NCBI GenBank assembly: GCA_000708835.1
Contig: DF237476.1
Coordinates: forward strand, 2,177-64,099
DNA length: 61,923 nucleotides
Source: Klebsormidium nitens
Lineage: Eukaryota; Streptophyta; Klebsormidiophyceae; Klebsormidiales; Klebsormidiaceae
Direction: 5' to 3'
Positions 1 through 12,543 of the stretch are shown one piece after another. A model generated the notes under the pieces. That model had not been told where the DNA came from, did not search any database, and saw only the letters and a program-made list of their open reading frames with translations. The number at the start of each line of letters is the position of its first letter. The first letter of the stretch is position 1. A program made the position numbers and the translations under genes.

Positions 1-1284
1 GTGCTGACATACTGTGGGCTGTACTTGACCTGTACATGTGTACTTTTCGACCGTACGGGTGTACATTTTCAAAATCTCCGGGTCCACGGACCTACGGGAA
101 GGTCTTGGGTTCGACCCCAACCAAGATCGCCAAAAACTTTTCTTTCTACCATGCCGCTAGGGAGCTAGGATTATGAGTGCCGGAATTGGCCCTACCTGAT
201 CCTGCGAACGCCCATTGGCGCTTGTTTCCTTCCTTGTGTATACCCTCATTGAGAATCGAAGCATGGGCTTGAAATTCCCTTGCGACTGAAGGTAAACTGG
301 GACCTCCTCGTTTGGCAACAGGTGTGCTCGGAACCCTTGATTTTGCACGTCCATGCAATCATTTAGAGGACTGGGCTCTCGGTCCTCCTTGTTCTTCGAC
401 GTGTTTACCCATATCTTCTTCTGGAGTCTCTTCAGGAAGTCCCTGTTCAAGTCGTTTCGGTTCCACCCATGAATGGCAAAGCACCAGCTCTTCTTGGTGT
501 CGGCGTTGGGGATTCCTTTTGCCAACTCCTCAGCAACGACTGCAAGAGCACACCTGTGTTGAAGCTTCCTTCTTGATCCGAACCTCTTACCTCTTCGTTT
601 CGAAGTCACTTTGAAATGCACACGTCACTTCCCGCATCTAGCTGCACATGGTTGTATGGCCAACCCACACCGGTGGCAGAATTACCTTCGATAAAAGCTT
701 TTGTGGTCGTGACTCGTGACTCGATTGAACCAATTCAACTCTGGAGAGCTCTAACTAGTATGAAACCAATTGTTGACCACAAAAAGAAGATGTGGTTCGT
801 CAGCAAAGAGGTTGTAGCTAGCCTAGTAGGCAGCAACATTCCTTGAATCATGACTTCGCCACCTTGTAGTCGGTTGGGGGGTAGAAAGCCCGACAACTTG
901 ATGAAGGCTAATCGCGTTTCTCCGTGAACCTTCGACTCTTTTCGACAGTTGCCCGTTTGTACTTTCGTGTGGTGTTGCATGTTTGTGGGCGTTGTGATTC
1001 CTTCGTTCTGCTGCCCAAAGCATGAGAATTGAAGTCTCCTCTCCAAGAATCTTGACCTTCTTTGGAAGCTGGACTTGATCGGAGACGGGGGCCCTTGGCG
1101 CATGCGGGGCCATTTCGGAACACGATCCTGCTTGAAACGTCCCATTTGTTCCCAATGTGTTGAGGGGCTGTCACGTTCAATGGTTCATCGTGACTATGGG
1201 CGTGTGGGCTCTGCATACCCTTTATCTTGCTTGATAGTGACTCAAGGACCAGGAGGACTTTAAGGTCAAAGCGCACCACATTAC
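1..1284. other. Unassigned left edge, possibly 3' part of the next gene
   Basis: I could not build a gene here. On the minus strand there are open stretches at about 157-621 (Lys/Arg-rich, no ATG near its 5' end, preceded by an in-frame stop) and at about 908-1230. Either could be a 3' exon of the minus-strand gene ending near 1285, or decayed sequence. The first 130 bases hold repeated GTAC-type short palindromes and a GGTTCGA motif of pol III box-B type without a tRNA fold. No family was recognised. Confidence 0.3.
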
Positions 1285-4110
1285 CTTGTATGTCCCAAGG
1301 CCTTGCCCTTGCAAAATCGCATGAAGACATCCTGGTCGTAGGCCGGCAACCGATCATATGCGTGCCGTCTGATGTAAGGTTGTCCGCTTGGTCGCAGATG
1401 GCGAGAATTTCCCTCAACAAGACCTGCAAACAAGACAGTAGAGATCAATCCTGGAATAGGTGAAAAAAGGACAACAAAACTCCATGCTGGAATCAACCCG
1501 AACAGACCGCACTCTTTTCAAAACAAATCTGCAAGCAACCCACATTAAGGTAGTGGACCTTGTGTCTTTGCTTCCATGCCTTACCAGAGGCCAAAAGCAC
1601 ACCAAACGTGCATGCTTGTCCAAAGGGTACGGAGCATGAGAAGTCAGCTCAAGCCTGGGTGCCCAGAAAGGTTGCAAATTGATGGGGCCACCCAAGATAG
1701 CTAGACGTTTGCTATTAATTACAAGTCAATATATCTCGTCTAAGATAAGTGCATGAAGCATAACCTACCTCATCGTTGGCAGTCTTGGGTGCAAAGAGAA
1801 CCTGAGCGATGAAGTCGTCGTCGGTGGGGTGGTCTTCGCTGTTGTGACCATCCGTAGGGGCCGCAAGCTCGAAGGGGATGTTGTAGTCAAGCTCCAGTTT
1901 TGAGCAATCTAGTGCTGCTACATTGTCCAGTTTAGTGCTTAGCACCATGGGAACTGAAACGACCTGCAAAACGATGCGTGGACAAAGGTTGCGAAGTGCA
2001 GGTCGGTTTGTTGAGAGTGAGGTTTCAAAGTCCTACATAAAAGTCGACTTCGGAGCATGCTTGTTGCTCAAGATAGTCCTCGGGGAATCATGTCCAGACT
2101 TGCGGCGAACTTCAAGCATAAATGTGAAAAGAGCATGGCCGACACAGACCAAGCATGCTTTGATTGTACAAAGAGAGACGAAAAAGAACATGAAGGGACG
2201 AAGCGGGGACGAAGCATTGTGCACACAGCTCGCCAAAGTATATAGCCATTTGCGCAGACGGTCGACATTTTACCAGAGCAGTCTGCATCTCCTGGGTGAT
2301 GGACTCCACATCCATGTACGACGGCCCCTCCCAAAATTCTTGCTCCGTCAGTTCAAACTCCCACGAGTGCGGCAATGGTGCTTGAGGAGACCCCGAATCC
2401 TGCGTAGGTACCAGGACGTGAAAGGCATTAGCGGTGCTCACAAGCAGACACAATATTCAACGGCTTTCAACTTCCTTCATCAATATGCTTGCATATTCTC
2501 CAAGAGCCCAGAGCCCAGCACTTAGAGCACTTCTTGGTTACAGACCGATGAGTCTCGTGTTTCAAGCCAAAAAACAGTCCCTAGACTCGGGGTCTGACGA
2601 AGTTCGTACATATGGACTTGATTTTGTCTGAACCTCATAACAATCCTGGTCACTTCCCAACTTGATGGTTTGGAATCACAGGGAACTGTCGGTACTGACA
2701 CAACATACTAGTACTAAGGCAAAGAGCGTGTGGTATTAGGGCATATTCCAGAACTGCAGCCACAACGTTTCATGAGCATCTCAGGCAAGGGCAGCCAGAA
2801 GCGCCTCGTTCAATCAGTCCAGGAGCGAAGCCACAACGTATCCATAGATTCCATCAAAACCTCCCTACTCATAGAAGGAATTGTAATCGATGGCTCGACT
2901 ACCAGGGAACGGCAGCATTTCAGCAATACATGAATGCAATTTTAAATACGGATGACACGCATCCAGATAGATTGTCAGATTATACTCCTGCCAAAACCCA
3001 AAGCCAAACACAGTGAAACACAACTTGACCAATCTGATGCAAAAGTAAGTCGTTCAGCTTCATCCCCCGTGCTGAGACATGTGTTGACGTAGTCGCAGAA
3101 AACCTGAACACGAGGGAAAGCTCTGAATTGAAGCTTACCGCCTCAGAGTCAGGGCAGGCATCATCGCCAGTGGGGAGGTTGTCGGAGTCAGGCCCGTCGG
3201 AACCACAATCTTCAGAGAGCTCAGGAAGGTCAGTGTTGACCTCCTTGAAGAACTCTTCTTCTGGTGTCAGCTGCATGAGGAAACAAGAAGAATGATTCAG
3301 CAAGTGGCCCTGAATCCCAGGTTGCAAAGCACAACCAAGAACGACACTGCAGGGACTGAGACTGATGGATGAGTACAGCAATACTGCTGTAATGCACACA
3401 TGGAAGAATGGAGAGATGGGGCCTCTGATAGGTGTCAGAAATCCAAAACCGACGGATTGACTTAACAGTACCCTTTCACATGCATATGCTTGAAGTGTCG
3501 AGAAGACAGTAAAAGCACTGGCATCAAAGTGCGCGAAAGACTTACCCCCCCAGGTTTTGTGGGGTCAGGTTCCAGGCAGTGCATAGACTTCGCCACGTCT
3601 GCAAAACAATAGACGGCGGAGATGTCACATATCTTTTACAACCAGTGTGGGGTCAGTAGTTTCTGAGCACCTGGCGTCGCGCCTGGCCTGCTTCCCTTGA
3701 CGAGCGGTGAGTACCAAGGACAGTGGTTCTGCAGGTGGCAGAGCAAGTAATCGTGCCTACAGGCCTGGGGCATGCTTGCTGCAGTCCACATTAGAGTGAC
3801 TGCACATTGCTTTTCAGTATTGCATTCATCTGCATTGTCAATATCATTGCATGTACTGTGATGTCAACATGAGCTGTGAGTCCATACCTGTGGCCGCATC
3901 GTCGGCAGCCAGCCCGTAGGGTTGGGCGGGCAAAAAGTCAAACCTGCTTGCAATCCTGCTGACTGCTCCCGCGCAACCTTTCTGATAGATTCTCTGTCTT
4001 TTGACAGAGTCCTTCTGTAATTTGAGAGCAGGCGCTAATTGATTTCTGGCGCAGCTGCTACTGCGCTTCCGCTTGGGAATTGTGACCGCGCAAGTGGCCG
4101 AAGCAAACAT
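1285..4110 (-). CDS. Hypothetical acidic protein, multi-exon, 3' end unresolved
   Basis: I do not recognise the family. Six minus-strand exons join with consistent phases: 3888-4110, 3546-3598, 3139-3270, 2274-2399, 1769-1963 and 1285-1423. All but one have ordinary GT donors and AG acceptors; the donor after 2274 (GTAAAA) is weak. The predicted protein starts with a short basic stretch (PKRKR near residue 13, a possible nuclear localisation signal). It then becomes strongly acidic, with LTPEEEFFKEV, a DCGSDGPDSDN segment, and a later block rich in Asp and Glu. The start chosen is the ATG at 4110; an upstream exon is possible. The last exon shown ends in phase 1, so at least one further exon must exist below 1285; one candidate acceptor lies near 1180. 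A nuclear acidic protein is a guess from composition only. Confidence 0.4.
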
Positions 4111-5394
4111 CCTGATTCTGCTTGCACAGCACAGCCAGTGCCAGCTACGGCAGGTGCCGGGTACAAGGCCTCATCACACAGGAAAGGGACCTGCAGCTCA
4201 ACATTGACAAAAGCATGCGCCTCAAGCAGGTGAAGCGTCTGACTGGCTACTGAACTTTCCAAGTTGAGGTCTGCGAAAGTCTGGATATCAGTCAGAGAGA
4301 AGGCTTACAAATCCCAACCGGGGCCCGAGAGTCGGGTTGCCGTCGCCGAATCTCCAATGACACAAAACGTATCAACAAGGTCGCAGCACTCACTCTATCA
4401 GATCGACGGCTACAGCAAGCGGACGTGAGCTCCCATCCCCTCTGCGTTACAGTGGTCCCGTCTCCTCGTAATTGGTAGAACCAGGTCGCCGGACAGGGCC
4501 GACAGGCCCTGGCTGACTGGTGAAATGAGAGCGAGTTCTTGAACGCACTCCCAGACTCTGCAACAATTTAGCCCAACAAACAAGTACTACCATGTGCTAC
4601 ACGTGATGCCCGTACCATTCCACCGAGTCGAAGCTGGCCGTCCCATCATGAGCTAGGTAATCATGCTGCGAGCGCGCGCGCGTAGCTTGCAACCTCAGGC
4701 GGCGCCCAATATCACTGCTCAGAGTGCATCATGGCTGGCATGGCTTCACTAAGTGCGACTGAGGCCCGCGGCGCTAACTACGGTACTAGTCACGGTAGCT
4801 CCGCTCGCCATCCGATCGTCGCACATGCATGCCACGAGTACGAGACCGCGTCGAGCAATGCCGGCGAGCGGGCTCACTGCGCGTATTTTGCTTCTCAATT
4901 TAGCTTGACATGATCAGCATGCCACAAATGAAGTATGCATGTGCCAGTTTGCATCCTCGGTAGATCCATGTGATGCCCGGCACGATGGCTTGTTCATGGA
5001 TTATTGATCATCACAGCCGGTAGCTTCGGCCTAAGGCGGCCGTATGTTTCTTTAGATGCAAGGTTGTCTCTTCAGACGTGCAGAATTGCCTAATGTTCGA
5101 TCTCGAACCGATCTTGCTGTGCATGTGTGGCCCGATCTTTATATCCAGTTTCCCACTCCATCCTAGATAGTAGGATGGTCACATACTTAGGAGGAACAAA
5201 CAGGTGTCGACCAGCGATTGAGTGAGGTTGACCAGAAAACACGGAGCCATACTGAAAGATGTGAATCACATCCTGAATCCTGTGACGACGTTGTCTTTGG
5301 ACAATGGTCACAAAAGCTGTGTCAAAAAGGGGTCTTACGGTGAACTCAATGAACAAGACTTCGCAAGCGTCTGCCTCTTCTGAAACGCTTGCTG
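4111..5394. other. Intergenic interval between two minus-strand genes
   Basis: No supported gene. It lies between the start of the hypothetical gene and the 3' end of MOS14. The part from 4600 to 5080 is rich in alternating pyrimidine-purine sequence (CGCGCGCG near 4672) and CATGCAT-type palindromes. The same sequence style marks the 3' flanks of the other genes in this window. Confidence 0.5.
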
Positions 5395-8300
5395 TTATCC
5401 AGACGGGTACTTCAGCTGCAAAGGTTGCAAAGCGTCTTGTACTGCACTCAGCACTTTCTTGTTTCGACGGCACACGTCGGAAAGCTCATCGACGGCTGTC
5501 GTAAGCTGTTCTCGGTGGTCGCTATTGCTAGACGCGACTTGAGCCACCGCCTGGATGAAAGCATCCTTCTCACCGTTGGATAGGGCCGAATCTGGAATCA
5601 GCCCCAGCGTCTGCTGCGTCCATTGTACAATGGACTGCCCAACTAGGGGCGCGAAGTAGGACAGCGTGTCGATCAACTGTATCACAGAGGAGCGAATTTG
5701 TTACGGCCCGTTTGTCCGCTCTCCTTTTTCACCAGGCGACGAAATGTTGCGATGCGAAATTCAAACAATCGGCGGGTTTCATCTGACCGGCTCGCTTGAT
5801 ATGCAGATCCAACCACTCTGACGACGCTGCAGAGTAGCAAAGAAACTCAGTTTCTATCGCTTTCCATAAAGACCTTTCTTGCTCCCGAGAGTGGACGCAA
5901 GCTGGGCCTGCCCTCCAATCGAAACATGCAGAAGAGCCTCACTTCGTCTAGCCGGGCCTCTGGCAAAGCTCCCGTGATCCCGGCGATGAGAATGCGCAGC
6001 AACGTCGGCCCCCGAGGCTGGATCGCTGCCTCGACGCTGCTCCTGACGTCAGCGCCCTCCCGGGACTTGACCAGCTCCAGGACTTGTTGCAGGAACGAGA
6101 GGATGGACCGGCAGGCCTCCCTGTCGCACGTAAACAGAAATGAACGGCTTCAGAACAGGGATACGAGGATTCTGGCACGAGCTCTGAGGTTCTGCTACTA
6201 TTCGACGCCTCTCTTTCAACAGAAGCGTGAGAGCGGAAGAACAGTCTTCAGGGCGTTGAATCTCCTGCAGTTGTCGCCCAAGCCCCGAAGCGCGGAAAAT
6301 TCTGGAGAGACAGTGACAGCAAGCAGAAGCTCCGAGCTCCAATTGCTCGCAAGCAGAACCTGGGCTAAAACCTGCCAGACAAAACACAAACTCGAAAATG
6401 GGTCCGCTTGAGTTGCGTCTCCATGTGACTCAGGACAGAACTGGGCCGGAAACAGGGCGCACCTGTGCTGCACCGTGATCCCCGTGAGGGCGCAGTCCAG
6501 CAGCTGCGGCAGGAGCGGGGAGGCCCCGATGAGCTGCGGGCAGTAGCGCAGGCACCGCCCCGCTAACAGGAAGCAGTCGTCCGCGAGGTCGGGGTGCGCA
6601 GTGAAGTCCTGCGCAGCAGGAGAGGACTGGTTTAGAAGAGAACGACGTTGCTTGCCTCCAGGGAGGGCGGGTGTGGAGAATAGCGCACAGAATTCCGCAA
6701 AGGGGCGCTTCGGTGGCGTTGTGATGAGGGAGGACTGACTGGTCCACTGATGGCCTCTTGCCAAGCTGTTGCAGTCAATCCAACACAAAGAGCAGTGACA
6801 ACAGAGGTCTTTACCGGCCCCTCTCACTCGGCGTCGAGAGCGGACTACAAAAGAAGTGCACGCAGAGAGGTTGTTTGCTCTCAAGATAAAAGCGCGATGG
6901 TTTTTAGAAGCTGGTGGCTGTTTCTTTAGCGGCCCAAGGCTCACCGAGATGGTCTTGAGAGAGGAGAGCGTTTCGGGGAAGAGGCTGTTGAGGAGGAAGC
7001 CGACGGTGTCCTTTTGGGAAGTGTGCATCCCAAAGACCTGATCCAGACCGGAGAACGTCAGCGTGATTGACAGGACGTTGACCGCACGCAGTCAAGGAAC
7101 ACTAAGAGTGCCGTGTCAAGGCACAACAAGACTCAGGTTGCGGCTGACGGGAGTAAACCTCGACGGGCGTCGAACGGAGACAGATGTCTGGGAAGTTCTG
7201 ATCGTCGACATGCACTGAAATGTCGGTCTATCCGCTCTCCTTTCCAGTAAAAATAAGGAAATGAAGGCTGTAAGGAGCTGTGCACGCAGATTTGGCCAAA
7301 GCTTTCAGCCACTCTCCCGCTGCCACGTGTCCTCACCTTGACGACCTCGCTGGCGACGTAGAGCAGGCACGACTGGTGCGTCCCCTGGTAGCGCAGCTGC
7401 ACCTCGTTGGCAATGGCGGGCAACATGGGCGCCAGGTCCGTACCGCACGTGCGAAGCTGCACAGTGTGTCCAAAAAAGACGTGAGCCTTAGATTATTTTT
7501 AGGTGTCCAAAAGATAACGTCAGAAGCAGGAGTGGACCAATGAGGTGGCGTCCACTAGTTTCGACTGTTATTGTACACCTTATCGACCCACACCTCAAAC
7601 AAAAGAACTCTCTTCTTGAGGCTCTGCACGCAGTTTGGAGCGCCCGCTTTCTGCGCGGGGAGCTTGTACAAGATGGGCAAGGGACGGCAAGGGACGGCAA
7701 GGGAAGAGGGTCGATAAGCGCCTAGAGAGATGCACGCAAGCACGCTCGGCAGGTAAAACATCCCTGCTCTGGGAATACTCTTGAAGAAGACCGTTGAGCT
7801 CCGTTGGCGACACGACTATGTTCTACGTCCTGCCTTGATGAGATGGCAAGAGGAGCGACAATCCTAGAACAGTGCCAGCAGAGTTAGCAGTGACCCGGAT
7901 GAATCCTATTGTGTGTTCTGTCTTCTTTCTTTTCAGTTTTTCCTAGGCCCGCGGTACAGAACATGGCATATGACAATTTAGAATCGCACTCACTGCCAGC
8001 TTGCACGCCCGGCAGAGCCGCTCCATAATGCGTGTGTCCCCGCCCTTGAGCGCAAACAGCGTCTGCACCAGCGGCCACATTCGCCCAAACGCATCGGCGA
8101 GCGGCCGCGGCGACCGGTAGCACCGAAACACTTCGGACAGACGGTCCAAGTGCTGTACGAAGAGTCCGGCGCTCGGCGTGCTCCCCTGCTGCGTCGCCAC
8201 TGCTAGTTGCTGCAGGGGGGTGAGAATCGGAACGCAGAGAGACTGTAACAGTTGCTCCCCGCGTTCCGTGGGGAGCTTGTTGACAACTTTGCATACGCCC

Positions 8301-11300
8301 TCGATCACGTGCATCACGTGCTCGTTCTCGAGCCGGATCGGGGGATCCCCCGGGCGCGTCTCGGGGTTGAGGGTCCGCTCGTAGAGGCCCAGGAGGGCGT
8401 CCATGTGGCCGCTCGTAGAAGCGATATGCACGGAACACGTGTCACACACGTGTTGGAGGGCGACGGCCGCGGCCGAGGGGGCCTCTTCTTGCGCGCTGAG
8501 CGCGGTCGCCAGAAGCGTGAGCACGGGGGGGAGGAGCGCGGAAACGTTGCGGGCGGAAGCGAGCCACTCGGAATAAGCGGCGATCGTCAGCGCTGACGTG
8601 TACAGTAACTGCGGGTGGTGTGGCGGCACGGACGGCAGCAGCGCCATAATCTCTGGAAGGACTGACGCCTCGGTGGAGGGGACCAATCGCGAGATGCCAC
8701 GTATGCAGTAGAGGGACGCCTCAAAGGTCTGCCAGTCGTTGGAAGCGGAGAGGTTTTGGGCGGCCTGGAAGAGGGGCTGCCCGAGGAGTGCGAGGAGGGA
8801 CTCGCCGCCGAGGACCTCGCCCACGTCAAGGAGGACGTCAGCGACGGAATAGCGTGTGTGCTTGAAGTCGGCCTTCTGGTCCTTGCGCCACGTGTCGAAG
8901 CCGGGAGGGTACCTGCAACAATGTTGGAATCAATTGAACGCCGCAGAGCAGCAATGAATTGGCGGAGAGGGGATAATGTCAGGGTTGATGGTACAAACGG
9001 AGCATTCGGAAACCCTTGCTTGAGGCTGCAATCCCTACTTCCTCCTTGCGTTGGCTACTCGCGTTTAGGAGCAGTGAACGCGCGCTTATCGAGGGTGACC
9101 GAAGAGGCGATAAGCTGAACCCAGATGTTAGGAACAGACTAGCCCGTTGCTACTCAGGCAAACTTCCGTTACTGCGCCTTTTCCGGACGGCAACTGGACA
9201 CGTCGCTTTCTGCTCATTATCATGCGCCTCAGAAGAACAAAGAGGAACGCACGAGTTTGGCAAATAGCACTACAGAACCCTATATATCCATCGGTTTACA
9301 ATACCCTCACCTGACGCGACCAGTGACAAGGGACACCAGCATCTGGAAGAGGGGTCGGAACAGCGCCAGCCGGCGCTCCTTTTCGTTGATGACGGCGGCG
9401 CTCCCGGCGGACCCGCTCGGGGAGTTCCCCCCCTGCGGCTTGCTGGTGAGCGCGCGGCTCAGCTTGTGCCAAAAGTTGAACGTCGTGCTGGCGATGGTGT
9501 CGTCCGGATGAGCCGCCACCTGAAACGGAGGAGAGGGGCGTTGCCGCACAACCCGATGCGAGGGCGACGAGTTCAGAAGCAACAAGATACCCGTCCAATT
9601 GTACAGTCACAAGGACATTTTAGAGTCTTTATCTGTTTCCTGCCAAACCGCACAACCCTTCCCCTGATAACTGACATCCACTGTCCACGGAGAAAGGTAT
9701 GCGTCCTCGTCCAGAATCACTCAAGAGGGCCGTCACAGTGGATATACGCGCGTGGCCAACGCGTAATGACGGCACGACACGCGAGGTGATCATCCTTTAT
9801 TAGACTTGACTCGTGGTTGCCAGCCGTCCGAACTGAGGTACACTCACAGGTGCAGACGCCCACTTGAAGAACGCTTTTATCAACTTTCAAGCCCACAGCA
9901 CAACATTCATAAAGCAAGACAAACATCACCCCCACAAAATGACTCGTTCTGACCAGCAAAAGTCCCTCTCTATGAAATGCTAGAGAGACGCACCTCCAGC
10001 ATCGCCTGCGCCATGATCACCGCATCCGGACTGCCGCTCGCGACAAGCTCCGAGTACGCCTCCGCCAGCTCCGCAAAGAGGCGCGCCATTGCCTTGGTCG
10101 TATCCTCGTCCTCCTCAACCTGATTCTCCGAGTCGACCGGCACCGCCTCGCTGCCCTCGTTCTCGGCCTTCTCCGCGAGCGCTTGTCGGAGGGCGGCGTC
10201 GAAGCGGGGGCGCAGCGCCATGACGCGGGGCACCAAGACCTGGAACCAGAAAGAGTGACGTGCTTGCTGGGGACGTTTGATTGTGAGTTGTTTGATCAAT
10301 AGCGCCGCAGGAGAGTCAGAGCTCAGAAGTAGCTCGAAATTGAATTGTACAGGGTTTGGGCAGATCGTCGCTGGCAGCGACCAGCCAGCTTAGACCAGAG
10401 TACAGACAGGTCCCAAAGGAAACGAGCGTTGTAAATCACAAGGTAATCATGAGAACCTTTGGGCTCCGATATAGTGCAAACAACCGCCCTGCCGAGGCTG
10501 CAACACAACACGGCAGCCATAATGCATTGAATCGCTGTGTAGGTATATTCGCCCCCTCACCTGGACGAGCGGCATGTGCGCTAGAAGGTCCCCAAGGCCC
10601 TGCCCGCTGACTGTGTACCGGATCAGCTCGCACACTGCATCCACCGCCGTGTCAAACGTCGCCTGCTCGTTCAGCCCATCAAGTGCCGCTTTCGTCAGCG
10701 GCTGGTTAACCAGGTCCTGTGCGGGCATGCCGTTGGCCAGCCGCAACCAAGCAGCAAACGCCTGCGAAGTACAGAGAGACAGAAAGCCGTCGTCGACAAG
10801 TGTGGACGAAGTAAGACGTACCGACGACCAAGACGAAATCAGCAGCGCAGCGTTTTACCTCGTTGTGCCAATTATGTATCCATTAAGTGGGGAAGAAGCG
10901 TGAAGAGTGGAGGACAGACAGCCCCTCCTATGCAAACTAGATTTCCAAAGCGTCACGGCATTTCCATAATATAGGAGTAGGCTTTCCACTCCCTCTGCTT
11001 TCCTCTTCCAAGAGTTTCCAAAACATCCAAGGAACGCTACAGGAAACCCCTCAAGATGCACGGGTTTTCGAGACAACCAAGAAACGCTACAGGAACCCCC
11101 TCACCGAGAGCAGCTTATTCACCACTGCCTGGTCCCCCCCCTGCGCCGACAAGAACGCTCCCAGCAGGCCCAAAGCGTCCGGCACCGACGCCACAAGCTC
11201 CTCGGAGAACTGGCGCCTCCTAGCTGGCCGAATCGCAATCTTGTAGCTGGCTGACTCCCGCGGCAGCTCTGCTAGCATCTCCAGGAGGCCAGGCACTGCG

Positions 11301-12543
11301 CTTGGCTGCTCGTTGAGTTGCCGGGCGATCCATTGGACCACGGAAGGCCCCCCAGAGCCATCTTCGGCAGACCATTCGTTGGCAGGGAGGTGGCCCGCGA
11401 GTGCGGTCTGTACACACAGAGCGATGCTGGACTCACTGCCTGTCGATGCAGGGATTGAGGTCAGGTGTTCCAATCAGTGGAGCACCCTCAAAAGCCAACA
11501 ACCAACTAGTGCCTTACAAGCAAAAAGAGGGCAACTCAAAACTTTTGCTCCTCGCTTCGCAGTTTGACCGCAGCTCAGGTAGAAATGTTCAACTGGTCCT
11601 CAATTCAACATGTTACTCGGGCCAGCTTTGAAAGCACAAGCAGAGTTTATGATGCGATTTTTCGAGTGGCCCTTCTTGATCGTGCATAGGCCCAGCCCAA
11701 ACCAGAAGCTTCCTCTGTCCTGGGTGCTTGAGAACCTCAATCAAGAAGCTTTTGAGGATTAAAGACAACGCCATACCAGGGCCAGCGCTAGCTGTGCGCG
11801 AACGGCCGGCGGCCCCGCCTGGTAGCGCCCGAGCAGCAGCACCAGAGACTTGCGCAGCTGGTTTGCCGCTCCGGGGGGCAGCTCCTCGAAGTCCCGCTGG
11901 ATCTTGGTGCGCAAGGTCTGTGCGCAGAAGTACTGCGCCTCCAGCGAGCTGGACGGGTCATGCAGAATCTGGTCTGACACTGCCCAGGCCTCCACAGTCT
12001 GCGAACCAGGGGGACAGGGAGACGGTGTCAGGAGCAGAATGGCGCTGCGGTGGTGGTACTTTGAAAAGAATCACTTCTACGTAGTTGGCATCAGACAAGT
12101 GCGATGCTTCAGACAATAGAAACGTAAGGCTTTGTGATCAAGGCTTGATGCACTTTAAGAAGACATGGCCAAATTGGAAGATACTCACTGAAGTGTATCG
12201 GCTCTTGATGCTACCGACCCACATTTTTGCCATCGTCTTCGATTGCAAACTTTTCCGCAAAGTATGCTACTATGTTGATCGAACCGTGGCATTGGGAATC
12301 ATAGGGTCCCATTCAAGCAGTCCTGTCCCATTCAAGCAGTCCTATCCTTTGAAGTTGCACCATAATCCTCGACCTCAAACCCTTTTGGCATACAACACGC
12401 GAATTGTACAAAAGGACAAAGCGCTTGCGCACCTGCTGGAAGTCCTCCAGCCATCTGCTGGCGGCATCCTTGACCGCCTGCTCCGGGTGGTGGTACAGCG
12501 CCTGCAGCGCCTCCAGAAGGACTGGCGCCACGCCCGGCGTCAT
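5395..12543 (-). CDS. MOS14: Transportin-3 / MOS14-type importin-beta nuclear import receptor
   Basis: Importin-beta family receptor, orthologue class of animal TNPO3 and plant MOS14, which carries SR splicing proteins into the nucleus. Twelve minus-strand exons join with matching phases: 12433-12543, 11777-11998, 11105-11407, 10561-10761, 9994-10239, 9311-9519, 7994-8912, 7337-7456, 6945-7037, 6463-6608, 5943-6120 and 5395-5676. They encode 1009 residues, close to the 920-960 of the family. Visible landmarks are the N-terminal HEAT region (LLEALQALYHHPE, then EAQYFCAQTLRTKI), an exportin-1-like segment with LVLLLGRYQAGP, the long central exon with helical repeats such as FEASLYCIRGISRL, and a C-terminal block ending KYPSG. 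An acidic insert (VEEDEDTTK) lies in exon 5. The start is the ATG at 12543, from which the first helix begins directly. Several introns contain short local duplications. Family is known; the cargo is inferred. Confidence 0.9.
7673..7702. repeat. Short tandem repeat in a MOS14 intron
   Basis: Three head-to-tail copies of a roughly 10-nt unit GGCAAGGGAC lie inside the MOS14 intron between exons 7 and 8. It looks like simple slippage. Confidence 0.7.
11024..11103. repeat. Duplicated 5' splice-site flank in MOS14 intron 3
   Basis: Two near-identical copies of about 29 nt (roughly 11024-11053 and 11075-11103) lie just downstream, on the minus strand, of MOS14 exon 3. The copy next to the exon contains the GTGAGG donor. 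The distal copy carries TTGAGG in the same place, so the donor dinucleotide is absent there. Confidence 0.7.
12307..12344. repeat. Two-copy 19-nt tandem repeat in MOS14 intron 1
   Basis: The unit TCCCATTCAAGCAGTCCT plus one base occurs twice back to back (12307-12325 and 12326-12344), differing only in the last base. It lies inside intron 1 of MOS14. Confidence 0.8.

Noticed and set aside
95-135. tRNA-like GGGTTCGACCCC motif near the left edge
   Set aside because: It matches a pol III box B, but the flanks do not form a 7-bp acceptor stem, D arm and anticodon arm in the right order.
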